Shown: positions 1 through 8,811, numbered from the stretch's first letter. The stretch is DNA of 64,000 bases from CBDFLD01 sp965249005 (GCA_965249005.1 CBDFLD010000016.1:1-64000), one strand, 5' to 3'. Notes: generated by a model from the letters alone, not told the origin. A program made the numbers and translations.

Positions 1-1
1 C

Positions 2-733
2 GATCGCTGGGACGAGCGGGTTGGTTTTGTCTTTGGTTATGACGCCAAGCCGAACCTGGTCGGGATGGCCGATGCCCTGCCGGAGAGACAATGGAAACCG
101 CTCGAGCGGCCTCCTCGTTATGAGGTCAAGAGCGAAGAACGGCGCCGTCCGGAAAACGTCAAAGAACAAGTAATCAAGGAGAGAGAATTCAAGAACATCC
201 GCCTGCAGAGCGAGCAGGTCGCCGAGTTTGACTATCGTCCCGGACACTGTAAGAAAACCTATCGCATGGTTGTGGTTCGGAAGAACCTCACGATCGAAAA
301 GGGGGAGCACCGGCTGTTTGATGAGGTCCGGTACTTCTTCTACATCACCAACGATCGGGAGATGACGATGGGAGAAGTGGTCCTTTTTGCCAACGATCGC
401 TGCAACCAGGAAAACGTCATCGGTCAGCTCAAGAGTGGAGTGAACGCCTTGAGGATGCCTTCGGACAGTCTGGTATCGAACTGGGCCTACATGGTCATCG
501 CATCGCTGGCGTGGAATCTGAAGGCCTGGTATGGCCTGGTGACGCAGGCGCCGACAGTACGTCGTGATATCTTGAGGATGGAGTTCAAACGCTTCCTGGT
601 GAACTTTGTGCAAATACCCTGTCAGATTGTAAGAACCGGTCGTCGCCTCGTTTACAGGATATTGGCCTATAGCAAGCATCTCGAAACCTTTTTGGCGACG
701 TTCGACTATATCAGGCAACTCAGGTTTACTTGA
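2..733 (+). CDS. IS1380-type transposase, C-terminal part (cut by window edge)
   Basis: The reading frame is open from base 2, so only the C-terminal part is present and the true start lies left of the window. The order of features, a charged stretch, then a 'RYFFYITND' strand, a catalytic-region motif 'CNQENVIGQLKSGV' containing the conserved Glu, then 'NWAYMVIASLAWNLKAW', is the signature of the DDE domain end of IS1380-family transposases. This family catalyses cut-and-paste transposition. Downstream sequence to about 960 runs directly into a broken kinase gene, so the element probably disrupted that locus. I did not find its terminal repeat. Family assignment is from motif recognition and is fairly secure; whether the whole element is functional cannot be judged. 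Confidence 0.8.
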   Translation, partial: DRWDERVGFVFGYDAKPNLVGMADALPERQWKPLERPPRYEVKSEERRRPENVKEQVIKEREFKNIRLQSEQVAEFDYRPGHCKKTYRMVVVRKNLTIEKGEHRLFDEVRYFFYITNDREMTMGEVVLFANDRCNQENVIGQLKSGVNALRMPSDSLVSNWAYMVIASLAWNLKAWYGLVTQAPTVRRDILRMEFKRFLVNFVQIPCQIVRTGRRLVYRILAYSKHLETFLATFDYIRQLRFT

Positions 734-960
734 AGGCGCCTCGCCGGCGGGTGAGCCCGTACCCCCGGCGGAGCAAGAGTGGCGGGCGAAAGGAAGGGCA
801 TAACAGAGACAAACAAGATCAAGTGATCCAGACAACCAATGGAAGGTTTGTCTCTTGTGTTTCTCTTTGCTTTCCCTGTTACGCACAAGGAGCTGAAATC
901 CACGAGATATTCGGAAAAGGCAAACGATTTTCCGAGCGAGCTCATACCTCGCTTATTTTG
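734..960. other. IS1380 3' flank, no gene
   Basis: This stretch lies between the transposase stop codon and the remnant of a kinase gene. Short open frames on both strands have no recognisable protein features. It presumably contains the right end of the IS1380-type element, but I could not identify a terminal inverted repeat without the left end. Confidence 0.4.
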
Positions 961-1021
961 GGCCTAGCTTCTCCAGGATCTTGTAATGGGAGATGGTAGT
1001 GCCGATCATGTCAGTGCCCAT
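961..1021 (-). pseudogene. Ser/Thr protein kinase, N-terminal remnant
   Basis: On the minus strand an ATG at 1021 opens a short frame reading MGTDMIGTTISHYKILEKLG and then stops almost at once. 'MIGTTISHYKILEKLG' is the classic beginning of bacterial PknB-type kinases, where the Gly-rich loop follows immediately ('LGEGGMGVVY'). Homology is lost exactly at the first Gly of that loop, at about 961, which marks the breakpoint towards the IS1380-type element. Only about 20 codons remain. It sits 20 bases downstream of a TPR gene on the same strand; such pairs are common in bacteria with many kinases. Confidence 0.65.
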
Positions 1022-1040
1022 GGTGAGGAGGGGCCCCATT

Positions 1041-2039
1041 TCACTTGGGAAAATTCATCCGGCGCAGCAAGTCCTGGAAACGAGGGTCGTCGCGGACGGG
1101 GTCCCAGGCCGGGTGGACATTCAAGAATACAACGAACGGGTCTTTCTCCTCGTTTGCCCTTTCAAGCCACTCAAAGGTTAAATCTTTTTCACCTAGAGAG
1201 GCGGTGACCATAGAAATATAAGTCGCAGGGACGTATTCTTGTTTCCTCTTCTCTTCTAGCTGGCAAAGAATCGTACGTGCTTCTTCTTTTCTTCCCATTT
1301 GGGCATAGGTAGAGGCAAGCATTGCGTTGCCCAACCGGTCTCCTTTGTCAATGTTCAAACCCTGCTGAAACATTGCGACGGCTTTGCCGTATTCATGCTT
1401 TGCAACGTAGACCATGCCAAGAAAAAGCAAACCTGTCATGTAGTTCGGGTCCAGATTGAGAGTCTCTTGGTACCGCTGCACGGCGGCATCGTAGTGCCTG
1501 GCGAAATGCAACGCCTGGCCGAGCTGACGATTTGTTTCAAGCGAAATGGGGTCTAAAGCTACTGCGACCTCGGCCTCAGAGATAGCTTCCTCGTGCCGTC
1601 CCATAGGAGAAAGAAACTCCGAGTAATACACGTGAGACAACGGATTCTTGGAGTTGAGATCAATTGCTTTCTTGAATTCCCTCTCCGCCGTCGCCCAATC
1701 CCAATCGAACCATTGTAGAACCTGTCCTAACAACCGATGTGCATCCGGCAAGCTGTCGTCAATCCTCAAAGCCGTCTGCACCCTCTTCTTACATTTCGGT
1801 ATTGCTTCCCGCGCCGGGGTCCAACCATAATACGCAGCCACACCGAACGAAAATGCCAAACCCAAGTGAGCCATGGCATAGTTTTCTTCCAACGCGAGCG
1901 CTTGCTCAAAATACTGGATGCTCTTCTCAAAAGCCTTGCTGGTGAATCTGTAAGTTTGGTGACGTCCCTTGAGATAGAGACTGTACGCCTCAAGATTCTC
2001 TGTGCCGCGCTCTGCGAGAGCGCTGTCTCGCTCCCCGAC
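1041..2039 (-). pseudogene. TPR-repeat protein, 5' end removed by IS21-type insertion
   Basis: The minus-strand frame starts inside the terminal repeat of the IS21-type element (2040) and runs to a stop at 1041, about 332 codons. It reads 'RGTENLEAYSLYLKGRH' near its upstream end, the typical entry into the TPR region of adenylate-cyclase-like or winged-helix regulator TPR proteins, followed by about seven TPR units with 'YSEFLSPMGRHEEAISEAEVA'-like and 'LNLDPNYMTGLLFLGMVYV' repeats. The first in-frame ATG is at 1892, but homology clearly extends upstream of it, so the gene has lost its N-terminal domain. TPRs are protein-interaction scaffolds. What the missing domain did cannot be known from this window. 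Confidence 0.75.
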
Positions 2040-2082
2040 TGTTAGCGATCGCGTGAAACCGCAGTTTTCTGAACGGGCGCCG
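2040..2082 (+). repeat. IS21-type left terminal inverted repeat
   Basis: Begins TGTTAGCGATCGC and pairs with 5281-5323. Shared blocks include AAACCGCA, TTTTCTGAAC and CGCCG. It also carries the last codons and stop codon of the 120-aa passenger ORF. Confidence 0.85.
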
Positions 2083-2404
2083 GTAGAGAGGTTTTCAGGC
2101 GCAGTTTGATTCGAAGATACCTCACGTAGTCTGCCGAGATAGGATTCTGAAGTAATTCCTCAATGACCGGGAGAAAGTAATACAGGGACCGGATAGGCGA
2201 TAGCCTGCGTGCCTGTGGATCACGGAGTAACCGACGAGCGGAAGTCAGGAGTAAGCTCGATTCTATGACCGAAAGCGGAACCCGACGATCATAGAGCTGA
2301 TAAGCGAGTTGATAGTCTTGCCGACGAGGCCGTTGTGGAGTCTCAGGCAGCTGGGCGTAGAGATCAACAACAATCTTTACGTATTGAATGCGATTGGACG
2401 GCAC
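2042..2404 (-). CDS. IS21-associated 120-aa passenger protein, function unknown
   Basis: This gene starts 5 bases after the istB stop and ends inside the terminal repeat of the element, so it belongs to the IS21 unit. It is predicted to be helical, basic at its end, and has no known catalytic motif. Notable segments are 'YQLYDRRVPLSVIESSLLL' and 'YYFLPVIEELLQNPISADYV'. Small ORFs of this type accompany some IS21-type elements, but I do not recognise a named domain. Tight coupling to istB suggests co-expression with the transposition proteins. A regulatory, target-selection or replication-helper role is only a guess. Confidence 0.7.
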   Translation of the reverse strand: MPSNRIQYVKIVVDLYAQLPETPQRPRRQDYQLAYQLYDRRVPLSVIESSLLLTSARRLLRDPQARRLSPIRSLYYFLPVIEELLQNPISADYVRYLRIKLRLKTSLPAPVQKTAVSRDR

Positions 2405-2409
2405 GGGTT

Positions 2410-3183
2410 CTAACGTTTCTTTTTCCTCCGCGCGGAGGCTTCCTGCTCGCTCTCTCGAATCCGATAGCTACGTCCTTCAATGACGGTCACATCGGCATGG
2501 TGAGTGAGACGATCCAAGAGCGTGGCAATGCAAGCGGCATTGGGAAAGACCTCGTTCCATTCTCGAAAGGCTCTATTTGTACTTATAACGATGGATCGAT
2601 GCTCATAGCGCCGGTTGACGACTTCGTACAGCAGATCCGCGGCATGGTTGTCATAGGAGAGATACCCGACTTCGTCTACGCACAGAAGGTGAGGGCGGGC
2701 GTAGGATTGGAACTTTCTTCTTCGGAGTTCCGGGGAATCACATTGGAGATCTTCGATCAGGTCGGCAGCCGTACGAAACAGGACGGAATAGCCGGCCAGC
2801 ACAGCAGCGTGGGCAATGTTTTTGGTAATCATGGTCTTGCCCAGACCGTTGGCACCGAGTAGGACAAAGTTGCGACCATCCGGGATGAAATCCAGAGTGA
2901 GGGCGCGTTCGATGACCTGGCGATCGATTTTCTTTGGCCAATTCCAATCGAAATCCGCCAGCGGTTTGAAGCGGCCGATGCGGGAGCGTTTCAGGCGGCG
3001 CTCGAGACTGCGGCGGCCACGCTCTCGAGCTTCGGCCTGCAACAGCTCCTCGAGCATTACACGAGGACTCCAACGACCCTTGGTAGCCCGGGCGATGAAG
3101 TCTTCCAGGGATTCAGAAGTGGCATTCAGACCGATGCCGGCGAGTTGGGTGGCAAGGTTATTCGTCACGGTCGGAGAGGTCAT
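2410..3183 (-). CDS. istB: IstB-type transposition helper ATPase
   Basis: AAA+ ATPase partner of IstA that remodels target DNA for strand transfer in IS21-family transposition. A Walker A motif 'GANGLGKT' and Walker B 'LLCVDEVGYL' are present, followed by the sensor-like 'SIVISTNRAFREWNEVF' stretch typical of IstB. The start at 3183 (MTSPTVTNN…) is chosen because it gives the usual IstB length of about 257 aa and a short overlap with istA; an ATG at 3225 would add 14 residues. The C-terminus is Lys/Arg-rich. It lies in the same transcription unit as istA and looks intact. Confidence 0.92.
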   Translation of the reverse strand: MTSPTVTNNLATQLAGIGLNATSESLEDFIARATKGRWSPRVMLEELLQAEARERGRRSLERRLKRSRIGRFKPLADFDWNWPKKIDRQVIERALTLDFIPDGRNFVLLGANGLGKTMITKNIAHAAVLAGYSVLFRTAADLIEDLQCDSPELRRRKFQSYARPHLLCVDEVGYLSYDNHAADLLYEVVNRRYEHRSIVISTNRAFREWNEVFPNAACIATLLDRLTHHADVTVIEGRSYRIRESEQEASARRKKKR

Positions 3184-4642
3184 CGTAGGCCTCCAAGTTG
3201 TGGGGTTGGACGTTGAGGTTGGCAAGATCGGGACGACGAGTCAGATCGACAGGTAGTAGATGACGACGCTGTTGGGAGCGGCGATGTTTCTGTAGAATGA
3301 AGGCAACCGAAGAAGCCCGAGGCGTCTGCCGCTGGAGTGCTTCCCGAACGGCGACTTGTAGTTCCGTGGCTCCATAATCCTCCAAGAGCTGAGATAGCTG
3401 AGTGGTTTGCCCGCCGCCGGACTCTCCCCGCTGGAAGGCAGCCGCGATCAAGGCTTCGCTTTCAGGTACCGATTGAGCAAGACGGCCTCCAGGAGTAGCG
3501 CCGATGGCTTTGCGCTTCTCTTGTAGCAGTGCTTCTTGATGCGCCGGATCCAGGACGGCGTCATGGCGGTTGTAGGAGCGGCGGTGTCGGGCGATTTCGG
3601 TTGCGCCATCGAGAATGCGTACAGTGTCCTGTGATGCTGCCAGAGTGAGTGCTCGACCCACGGCCGTGTGTGGAATCGAGTAGTCGTTGAGATCAAAACG
3701 GATATAGATGGTCTTGCGCGATCGAACCGGTACCACCAGATCGGTATCGAAGGAATGCACCGGCAGTGGAAGCAATCGAGGTTTTTCCTCTTCTTCGAAG
3801 ATTTGCTCAACGGTGCGGGACTGGTCTCCGGGCCAGGGACGTCGATGAGCGATTTCGTCGCGCCACAGAAGCGCTTGACGGTTGAAGTCCTCCAGGGTGG
3901 TGAAGCGGCGTGCGGCAAAGAAAGAGTGTCGGATGTACTGGATGGTTCTTTCGACACGCCCTTTCTGATTGCCACGGGCCACTTGGCACGGGCGAGTGGC
4001 AAAATGATAGTGAGCACAAAGCTCAATCAGCCGAGGATGAAAGTGCACGGCATCGCCGTGGCGTTCCAGCACGGCCGACTTCAGATTGTCGCTTAATATG
4101 ACACGAGGGCAGCCCGACCATGAGTCGAAGGCCCGGACGTGACCGCGCAAGAAGTTCTCCAGGGTTTGATCGAAGAAGAACTCCAGATATAGGGCTCGGG
4201 AATAAGAAAGTGTAAGAACGAAGCAGGACAACCGACGACGGGCACGGCCGATTGCAACGGCTCCAAAATGTGCCCAATCGACTTGGCCCTGCTCGCCAGG
4301 AAATGTTCGCAGCCGTAAGAAGGCTTCTCGGTGAACAGGGCGGAGACGGGCGACGACTCTCCGGAGTATCACGACACTGCCGGTATAGCCTCGATCCCGA
4401 ATCATCTCATAGATACGAGTCGTTCGTAGGCGCGGATACTTCTCCAAAGTCTCCTTGATAAAGTCGATGTAGGGATCCGTGAGACTGGGACGAAGGATCT
4501 TGGCTCGATTGAATCGATCGGTTTGCAGGGCGGTTCGTACCGTATCCCGGTGAAGTCCCAGTTCTTGCGCGATGGTTCCAATCTTCCAATGCTCGGCATA
4601 GAACAAGCGACGGATGTGTGCCACGGTCTCGGCTGCAATCAT
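3158..4642 (-). CDS. istA: IS21-family transposase IstA
   Basis: DDE transposase of 494 aa. An N-terminal helix-turn-helix is visible ('GTIAQELGLHRDTVRTAL', about residues 22-40). The rve-type catalytic core has the first Asp in 'EQGQVDWAHFG', the second in 'VILSDNLKSAV' and the Glu in 'KGRVERTIQYI'. The C-terminal half has the IS21-specific 'RKTIYIRFDLNDYSIP' region. No frameshift or stop is seen, so it appears intact. It begins 3 bases after the stop of the upstream Cys-rich gene and overlaps istB. Confidence 0.93.
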   Translation of the reverse strand: MIAAETVAHIRRLFYAEHWKIGTIAQELGLHRDTVRTALQTDRFNRAKILRPSLTDPYIDFIKETLEKYPRLRTTRIYEMIRDRGYTGSVVILRRVVARLRPVHREAFLRLRTFPGEQGQVDWAHFGAVAIGRARRRLSCFVLTLSYSRALYLEFFFDQTLENFLRGHVRAFDSWSGCPRVILSDNLKSAVLERHGDAVHFHPRLIELCAHYHFATRPCQVARGNQKGRVERTIQYIRHSFFAARRFTTLEDFNRQALLWRDEIAHRRPWPGDQSRTVEQIFEEEEKPRLLPLPVHSFDTDLVVPVRSRKTIYIRFDLNDYSIPHTAVGRALTLAASQDTVRILDGATEIARHRRSYNRHDAVLDPAHQEALLQEKRKAIGATPGGRLAQSVPESEALIAAAFQRGESGGGQTTQLSQLLEDYGATELQVAVREALQRQTPRASSVAFILQKHRRSQQRRHLLPVDLTRRPDLANLNVQPHNLEAYDDLSDRDE

Positions 4643-4645
4643 GTT

Positions 4646-5110
4646 TCATCTCCATCCATGAAACACATCGATGAGCTGGCCCGCTCGACCGCAAACCATG
4701 CAGGTGATAGGGCCGGAAATCGTAGATGTGGTGTGTGTTTGAACTTTCTCATCACGTTGTACTTGCGCTTCGCGCGCAGCGATCCTGCCAGAACGAAGCT
4801 CGCTTCGGCTACCTGGATCCGTCACGCGGGCCATGGCTCGTCGACGCCGGTACGCTCGCTGACGGTCTCTGTGATCCAATCTTCCTTCGGGGCTTTGTTG
4901 ATGCAGGCGATTGGCCTTGCGACGTTGCTTCCGGCGCGCTTTGCTACGACAGCGACAACTGCAGTACTGCTGTCCACGGTCACAGCAGCGACAGATCCAG
5001 AAAAGCGCCCCGCAGCCGTCAGCTCGGCAAAACCCTTGACGAAAGGTAACTTCGGAGGTGACCGTCATCCCATTCCCAGGGGTGGGAACTGGACAACGGC
5101 CACAAATCAT
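4646..5110 (-). CDS. Cys-rich passenger protein of the IS21-type element
   Basis: First gene of the element, ending 3 bases before istA. The N-terminal half carries closely spaced cysteines ('CRADGCGALFWICRCCDRG' then 'YCSCRCRSKARR'), consistent with a small zinc-binding module, followed by a very basic segment with 'QQSPEGRLDHRDRQRAYR'. A final 'CMVCGRAG' pair lies near the C-terminus. Similar Cys-rich ORFs are found upstream of istA in some IS21-type elements. A nucleic-acid-binding role is plausible from the charge and the cysteines, but this is inference. The start may be the ATG 14 codons in (MTVTSEVTF). Confidence 0.7.
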   Translation of the reverse strand: MICGRCPVPTPGNGMTVTSEVTFRQGFCRADGCGALFWICRCCDRGQQYCSCRCRSKARRKQRRKANRLHQQSPEGRLDHRDRQRAYRRRRAMARVTDPGSRSELRSGRIAAREAQVQRDEKVQTHTTSTISGPITCMVCGRAGQLIDVFHGWR

Positions 5111-5280
5111 GGCAGGCTACGAACATCTGATGGTTTGGTAGCTCTTCCAAAGAGAGCCGCCAACGGACCCCGATTGTTAATGGCGGTCGGGGTCCTCTTC
5201 CACACCCGAAAACAGCATAACCTATTGAGAAAAACTTGAGGAGGCGCCTACGGCGCCGATGATGTTGAGGCTTGTTATCT

Positions 5281-5323
5281 CGGCGTTTGTTCAGAAAAGT
5301 GCGGTTTTAAGCGATCAGTAACA
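5281..5323 (-). repeat. IS21-type right terminal inverted repeat
   Basis: Its reverse complement begins TGTTACTGATCGC and matches the left repeat 2040-2082. A separate perfect hairpin (GGCGCC-TAC-GGCGCC) lies about 30 bases inside the element. Confidence 0.85.
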
Positions 5324-5478
5324 CTTTCCAGACTCGACGTGTGCGGCACGCCAGGAGACGGTCACGCGCACCCATGCGGTCTCGCGACAGAAACGTCTTG
5401 CTTCTCGTCTGGACACGTTCTTGTTTGGTAGGGTCAGGTCTGCACTCCATCCCCTATCAATGTTTCGAGGACGCTCCA

Positions 5479-6082
5479 ATGACAAAAATCAAACCCGCAG
5501 ACAATGACATCGTCCGAGCGATCGCACCGCAAACAGAGGCGGATCCTGTCGCCATTCTTCTCCAACTCTTGTGTGCGTTTGGTAACGCGGTAGGTCGCGG
5601 CCCTCATTTTTGCGTGGAAGCAACCACGCATCACACGAACCTGTTCGTGCTTCTTGTCGGAGACAGCGCGAAAGCAAAGGAAGGGCACCTCTTTAGATTG
5701 GGTCCTGAAGATCTTCGAAGAGGCAGACTATTCGATCCCTTACGAAAAAGCTCTCGAGATAACCCGGGATGCTGTGGATCGCGTAATCAAAGATCTTCTG
5801 AAAGACGTTCCCGCAAGGGTGATCAATCTCGACTATGGCCCGGGGGCGTATGCGGACGGTCGAACCCTGCCAATGGCTAATCTGCAGGTCCAAGCGCCGA
5901 TCGGATCAGTTAGAGTGCTTGTGGATAGCATCGGATATCTTCTGGATCTGAATGAAGTGAGGGTGATGCGACAAAATGGTATCGATGGATTTTACGCTGT
6001 TGATATAGTCCGGACCGACAGGCAACGAGACTTCCCATTTCTGAAGGCTAGTACTGGGTACTGCACCACTGTTTCGCGATAG
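5479..6082 (+). pseudogene. Primase/helicase-like (DUF3987-type) fragment, frameshifted
   Basis: From the ATG at 5479 the frame reads 'AIAPQTEADPVAILLQLL…GNAVGRGPHFCVEA' and then 'HHTNLFVLLVGDSAKAKEG', the N-terminal part of DUF3987-type proteins found in plasmids, prophages and islands next to primases. At about 5680 homology jumps to another frame ('KGTSLDWVLKIFEEAD'), showing a frameshift. From about 5720 to the stop at 6082 the second frame continues with an unrelated-looking sequence ('SIPYEKALEITRDAVDRVIKDL…') that I do not recognise and that may be a different gene fragment joined by deletion. Probably a dead remnant of a mobile element. Confidence 0.6.
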
Positions 6083-6475
6083 TCAGGATTCTGGAAATCC
6101 AGAATAAGTCCACACTGAGGGTTGTCAATACGGGTTCACTCTGGTTGGCTGACAGCTTTCCCTTGCTACTGATAGCTGCCAAGATAGCGTCCATGGGGCT
6201 CGGCATGGATATCGCTATCGATCTTCTGCTGGTTCCATCTGTAGAATGTCATGGTATGTAATACTTGGTCTAACCCTATCGGATGTAACAAGCTTTTACC
6301 GGGGTTGAAAGAAGGCGAAGGGTTTCTTGTATCTCTAGTCGGTCGTGGCGGGTCTTGGCGCAAAGGTCACGAGTCGTTTAAATAGACCACGCTGATGCGT
6401 GGCCTTGAACGTATCAAACTCTTTATAGCGTAGTTCTTGGGTCTCGGAAATTAGCCTGGGGCAGCCCCATCTGGG
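6083..6475. other. Intergenic, no supported gene
   Basis: About 390 bases between the primase-like pseudogene and the peptidase gene. No frame has recognisable protein features, and I see no strong hairpin with a T-tract. Confidence 0.4.
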
Positions 6476-8221
6476 TCACTTAGGAATGATAGGAAGCAGG
6501 ATATGGGAAGGATGTTCTGGGTCGTGAAAGACTCGTTGGCGCGCCGTGAGCATGGCACTATCCCTGCCGAGAGGCTTCCCCGTATTGAGGTTGCGATCGA
6601 AGCGCGGGAAATTACTGCTTGAGACTTCCAACCGAACTCGATGGCCCTGCTTGAAGACGTTACTCGTGGCCACCAGATCGATCTGGAAGCGGTAGATTTG
6701 GCCCGGCTCCAGCAGAGATGGCTCTCGTGAGGATTCCCGGTACCGAGCCCGGACGATCCCATCAGCCAGATTTAATGCCCGGCCATCAGGATAAACATCC
6801 ACGAGTTTGGCGGTGAAGTCGGTGTCGCTGGCGGAGGAAGCAGCGTAAAGCGTCACTACCAGAGGACCCGTGACCTCGAGGTCTTCCTCGAGCGGTTGTG
6901 AGCTATAGACGAGAACATCCCGGCGGGCCTCGATCTCACCCTGATCGAGGGGCCCCTGAGCAAAGCCCGGGACACCGGCCAAATTTCCACCACGAGTTGG
7001 AACCGGGTCCCTAGGGTCATAGTCGTAGCGATCGAAGGGTTCGTCGCCAGGCATCCTCGGACTCAGGATCCCGTTGCCTCCCGACGAGTTCGCTCCCCCC
7101 TGACTGTGCAGGTAATAGGGCCGGTATTCGACCTTTTCGGGTGGCCAAGTCTGCTCCGAACGCCATCGATTCTCTCCCATGACGAACAGTTGGACCGGGG
7201 CTTCGCCACCGATGGCGTTGTCAGACTCCTTGAGCCAATAATCTATCCAGGAGAGTGTCAGACGGTCGAACTCGACGATCGCCTCCGGCCCGAAGTCAAT
7301 AGCCCCTGTTTTTCGACTTGGGTTTTTATTGTGCGGCCAGGGACCTATGATGAGCTTTTGACGCGGCCGTTCCAACTCCGTGCGCGCCTGCAGCAGTTCA
7401 TGACCGCGCAGGGTTCCGGCAAGCCAGGCATCGAACCATCCTCCGATGCTGAAGACCGGGATTTTCATCTTCCCGATCCTGGTCTCCATGTCGATGTCCT
7501 CCCAGTAGGCATCGTAGCTCACGCGGCGAACCCAATCCTTCCAAAAGGGAATCTGGTAGCCAATGGCCTCATCGAGAGTTTCGACTGGAAGATGCCAAAA
7601 ATACTCGCTCCAGTCGTGCGACTGCGTCTGTCCCGTGCGGCCGGCGTGTCTCAAAGCCCATGCAGCCTGTCCAAGCAGAAGGGCACCGCCCGGGTGAAAT
7701 TCTCGATAGGGATTGACTGCTGTCTGTCTCGGAACAATAGTCTTGAGATAGGGACTTCCCCTGCTGGCAGCTTGCCACTGATCGAGACCCATGTAGGACC
7801 CCCCAATCATGGCCACCTTGCCATTGGACCAGGTTTGCTCCCCCGCCCAGCGCAGCGTGTCTTGTCCGTCGCGGGCCTCGTAAATCACCGGGTACCAGGC
7901 GCCCTCGGAATCATAACGGCCGCGCACATCTTGATAGAGATAGGCATAACCATGGGAAACCCAGAAGTGAGCGCTCCGGACATTGTCTTCCTCCGACCCG
8001 TTTCCGTAGGGATTCCGGGTCAAGATCACCGGGTAGTTTCCGCTAGCATTCGGGCGATAGACATCGGTCGCCAGGCGGACTCCGTCCCTCATGGCCACCA
8101 TTACGTTGTACTCCACCACGATATCTTCCGCCGCGAAGGCATGCGCGGGGGGCCAGGCTGGATAGGAAGAGGCGCATAGCAGCGTGAGGAGCAAAGCCCG
8201 GGTCTGATTCCATCGCTGCAT
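6476..8221 (-). CDS. CocE/NonD-type hydrolase (X-Pro dipeptidyl-peptidase family), exported
   Basis: Serine hydrolase of 581 aa. A signal peptide covers about residues 1-31 (hydrophobic core, Ala-rich end 'HAFAAED'). The alpha/beta hydrolase core follows, with the nucleophile elbow 'GGSYMGLDQW' (Ser142), the oxyanion region 'YLYQDVRGRYDSEG', and a catalytic-Asp region near 'FSIGGWFDAW'. The C-terminal jelly-roll domain of the CocE/X-Pro family includes 'VTGPLVVTLYAAS' and 'SSNFPRFDRNLNTG'. Family members cleave acyl esters, amides or N-terminal X-Pro dipeptides; the exact substrate here is not predictable. It appears monocistronic. Confidence 0.9.
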   Translation of the reverse strand: MQRWNQTRALLLTLLCASSYPAWPPAHAFAAEDIVVEYNVMVAMRDGVRLATDVYRPNASGNYPVILTRNPYGNGSEEDNVRSAHFWVSHGYAYLYQDVRGRYDSEGAWYPVIYEARDGQDTLRWAGEQTWSNGKVAMIGGSYMGLDQWQAASRGSPYLKTIVPRQTAVNPYREFHPGGALLLGQAAWALRHAGRTGQTQSHDWSEYFWHLPVETLDEAIGYQIPFWKDWVRRVSYDAYWEDIDMETRIGKMKIPVFSIGGWFDAWLAGTLRGHELLQARTELERPRQKLIIGPWPHNKNPSRKTGAIDFGPEAIVEFDRLTLSWIDYWLKESDNAIGGEAPVQLFVMGENRWRSEQTWPPEKVEYRPYYLHSQGGANSSGGNGILSPRMPGDEPFDRYDYDPRDPVPTRGGNLAGVPGFAQGPLDQGEIEARRDVLVYSSQPLEEDLEVTGPLVVTLYAASSASDTDFTAKLVDVYPDGRALNLADGIVRARYRESSREPSLLEPGQIYRFQIDLVATSNVFKQGHRVRLEVSSSNFPRFDRNLNTGKPLGRDSAMLTARQRVFHDPEHPSHILLPIIPK

Positions 8222-8229
8222 TTGTACCC

Positions 8230-8445
8230 TTAATTTCCGATTTGGGGCCTCAGAATCTTTATATTATAGTCTCGTGTGCAGTAGAGGCAAGGAATTTGGC
8301 AACGGGACGTTTGGACTGTCCAGGATTCTCTAGATTGTACCCTCTTAAAGTAGTCGGCTTCAAACTGCACAGGAGACACACCGCCGACATGGCTGTGTCT
8401 CCGTTTCGAATTGTAGAACAACTCGATGAAATCAAAAATGTCGGA
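8230..8445 (-). pseudogene. IS3-family transposase OrfB, C-terminal scrap
   Basis: The minus-strand frame reads 'SDIFDFIELFYNSKRRHSHVG' and 'VSPVQFEADYFKRVQ', which is the last part of the integrase core of IS3-family OrfB proteins. Homology starts abruptly at about 8445, next to a G-rich run, and the rest of the transposase is missing. After 'RVQS' the sequence no longer resembles a transposase and probably enters the IS end. This is a relic of a lost insertion. Confidence 0.75.
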
Positions 8446-8574
8446 CCGGGGGGGCATGCCCGCTTTCCTAACGCCTCCCTTCCTCGATTTCCCCCTTGAT
8501 TCCCCAGCATCGCATGGATAAAAACGACTATAAGTTCGGAAAAAACGGATTCGTCGTCTATTATTCAGTGCCCC

Positions 8575-8802
8575 GTGGATTTCTTGTTACCTCTCATGAC
8601 GGTTTCCAAATCAAAATCCAAGGATGTGATCTTAAATCGCGTATTTGGCTTGGGGTCTTTTCTTCATGCAGTTATTTTCCTTCCAACGTCCGTGACTGCC
8701 GACTTTAATTTTCCCGAATGGCACTATTACAGTGAGGGTTCCGGGGAGCAACTACAACGCCACAGCTACCGAATGCGAGAAGGGGCCCCTCCCCCAGAAT
8801 AA
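8575..8802 (+). CDS. Possible small exported protein, weak
   Basis: A 75-codon frame whose stop codon overlaps the ribosome-binding site of the symporter gene. A hydrophobic stretch ('GLGSFLHAVIFLPTSVTA') followed by a polar tail would suit a signal peptide and a small exported product. I do not recognise any family, and the basic leader is not convincing. It could be a truncated gene whose 3' part was lost when the AT-richer symporter segment arrived. Low confidence. Confidence 0.25.
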   Translation: MDFLLPLMTVSKSKSKDVILNRVFGLGSFLHAVIFLPTSVTADFNFPEWHYYSEGSGEQLQRHSYRMREGAPPPE

Positions 8803-8811
8803 GGAGTTTTT

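Larger units (their letters stand above)
2040..5323 (-). mobile_element. Complete IS21-type element with four genes
   Basis: The element is bounded by imperfect inverted repeats of 43 bp that start TGTTA (35 of 43 positions match by eye): 2040-2082 on the left and 5281-5323 on the right. It contains, on the minus strand and in this order, a Cys-rich ORF, istA, istB and a 120-codon ORF, spaced or overlapped like one transcription unit. The stop codon of the last gene lies inside the left terminal repeat. The flanking bases (…CCGAC and CTTTC…) show no 4-8 bp direct repeat, so one flank has probably been lost or rearranged since insertion. It cuts the TPR gene on its left. Confidence 0.85.

Noticed and set aside
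2031..5332. A target-site duplication of the IS21-type element
   Set aside because: The flanks CCGAC and CTTTC show no 4-8 bp match, so no duplication is claimed.
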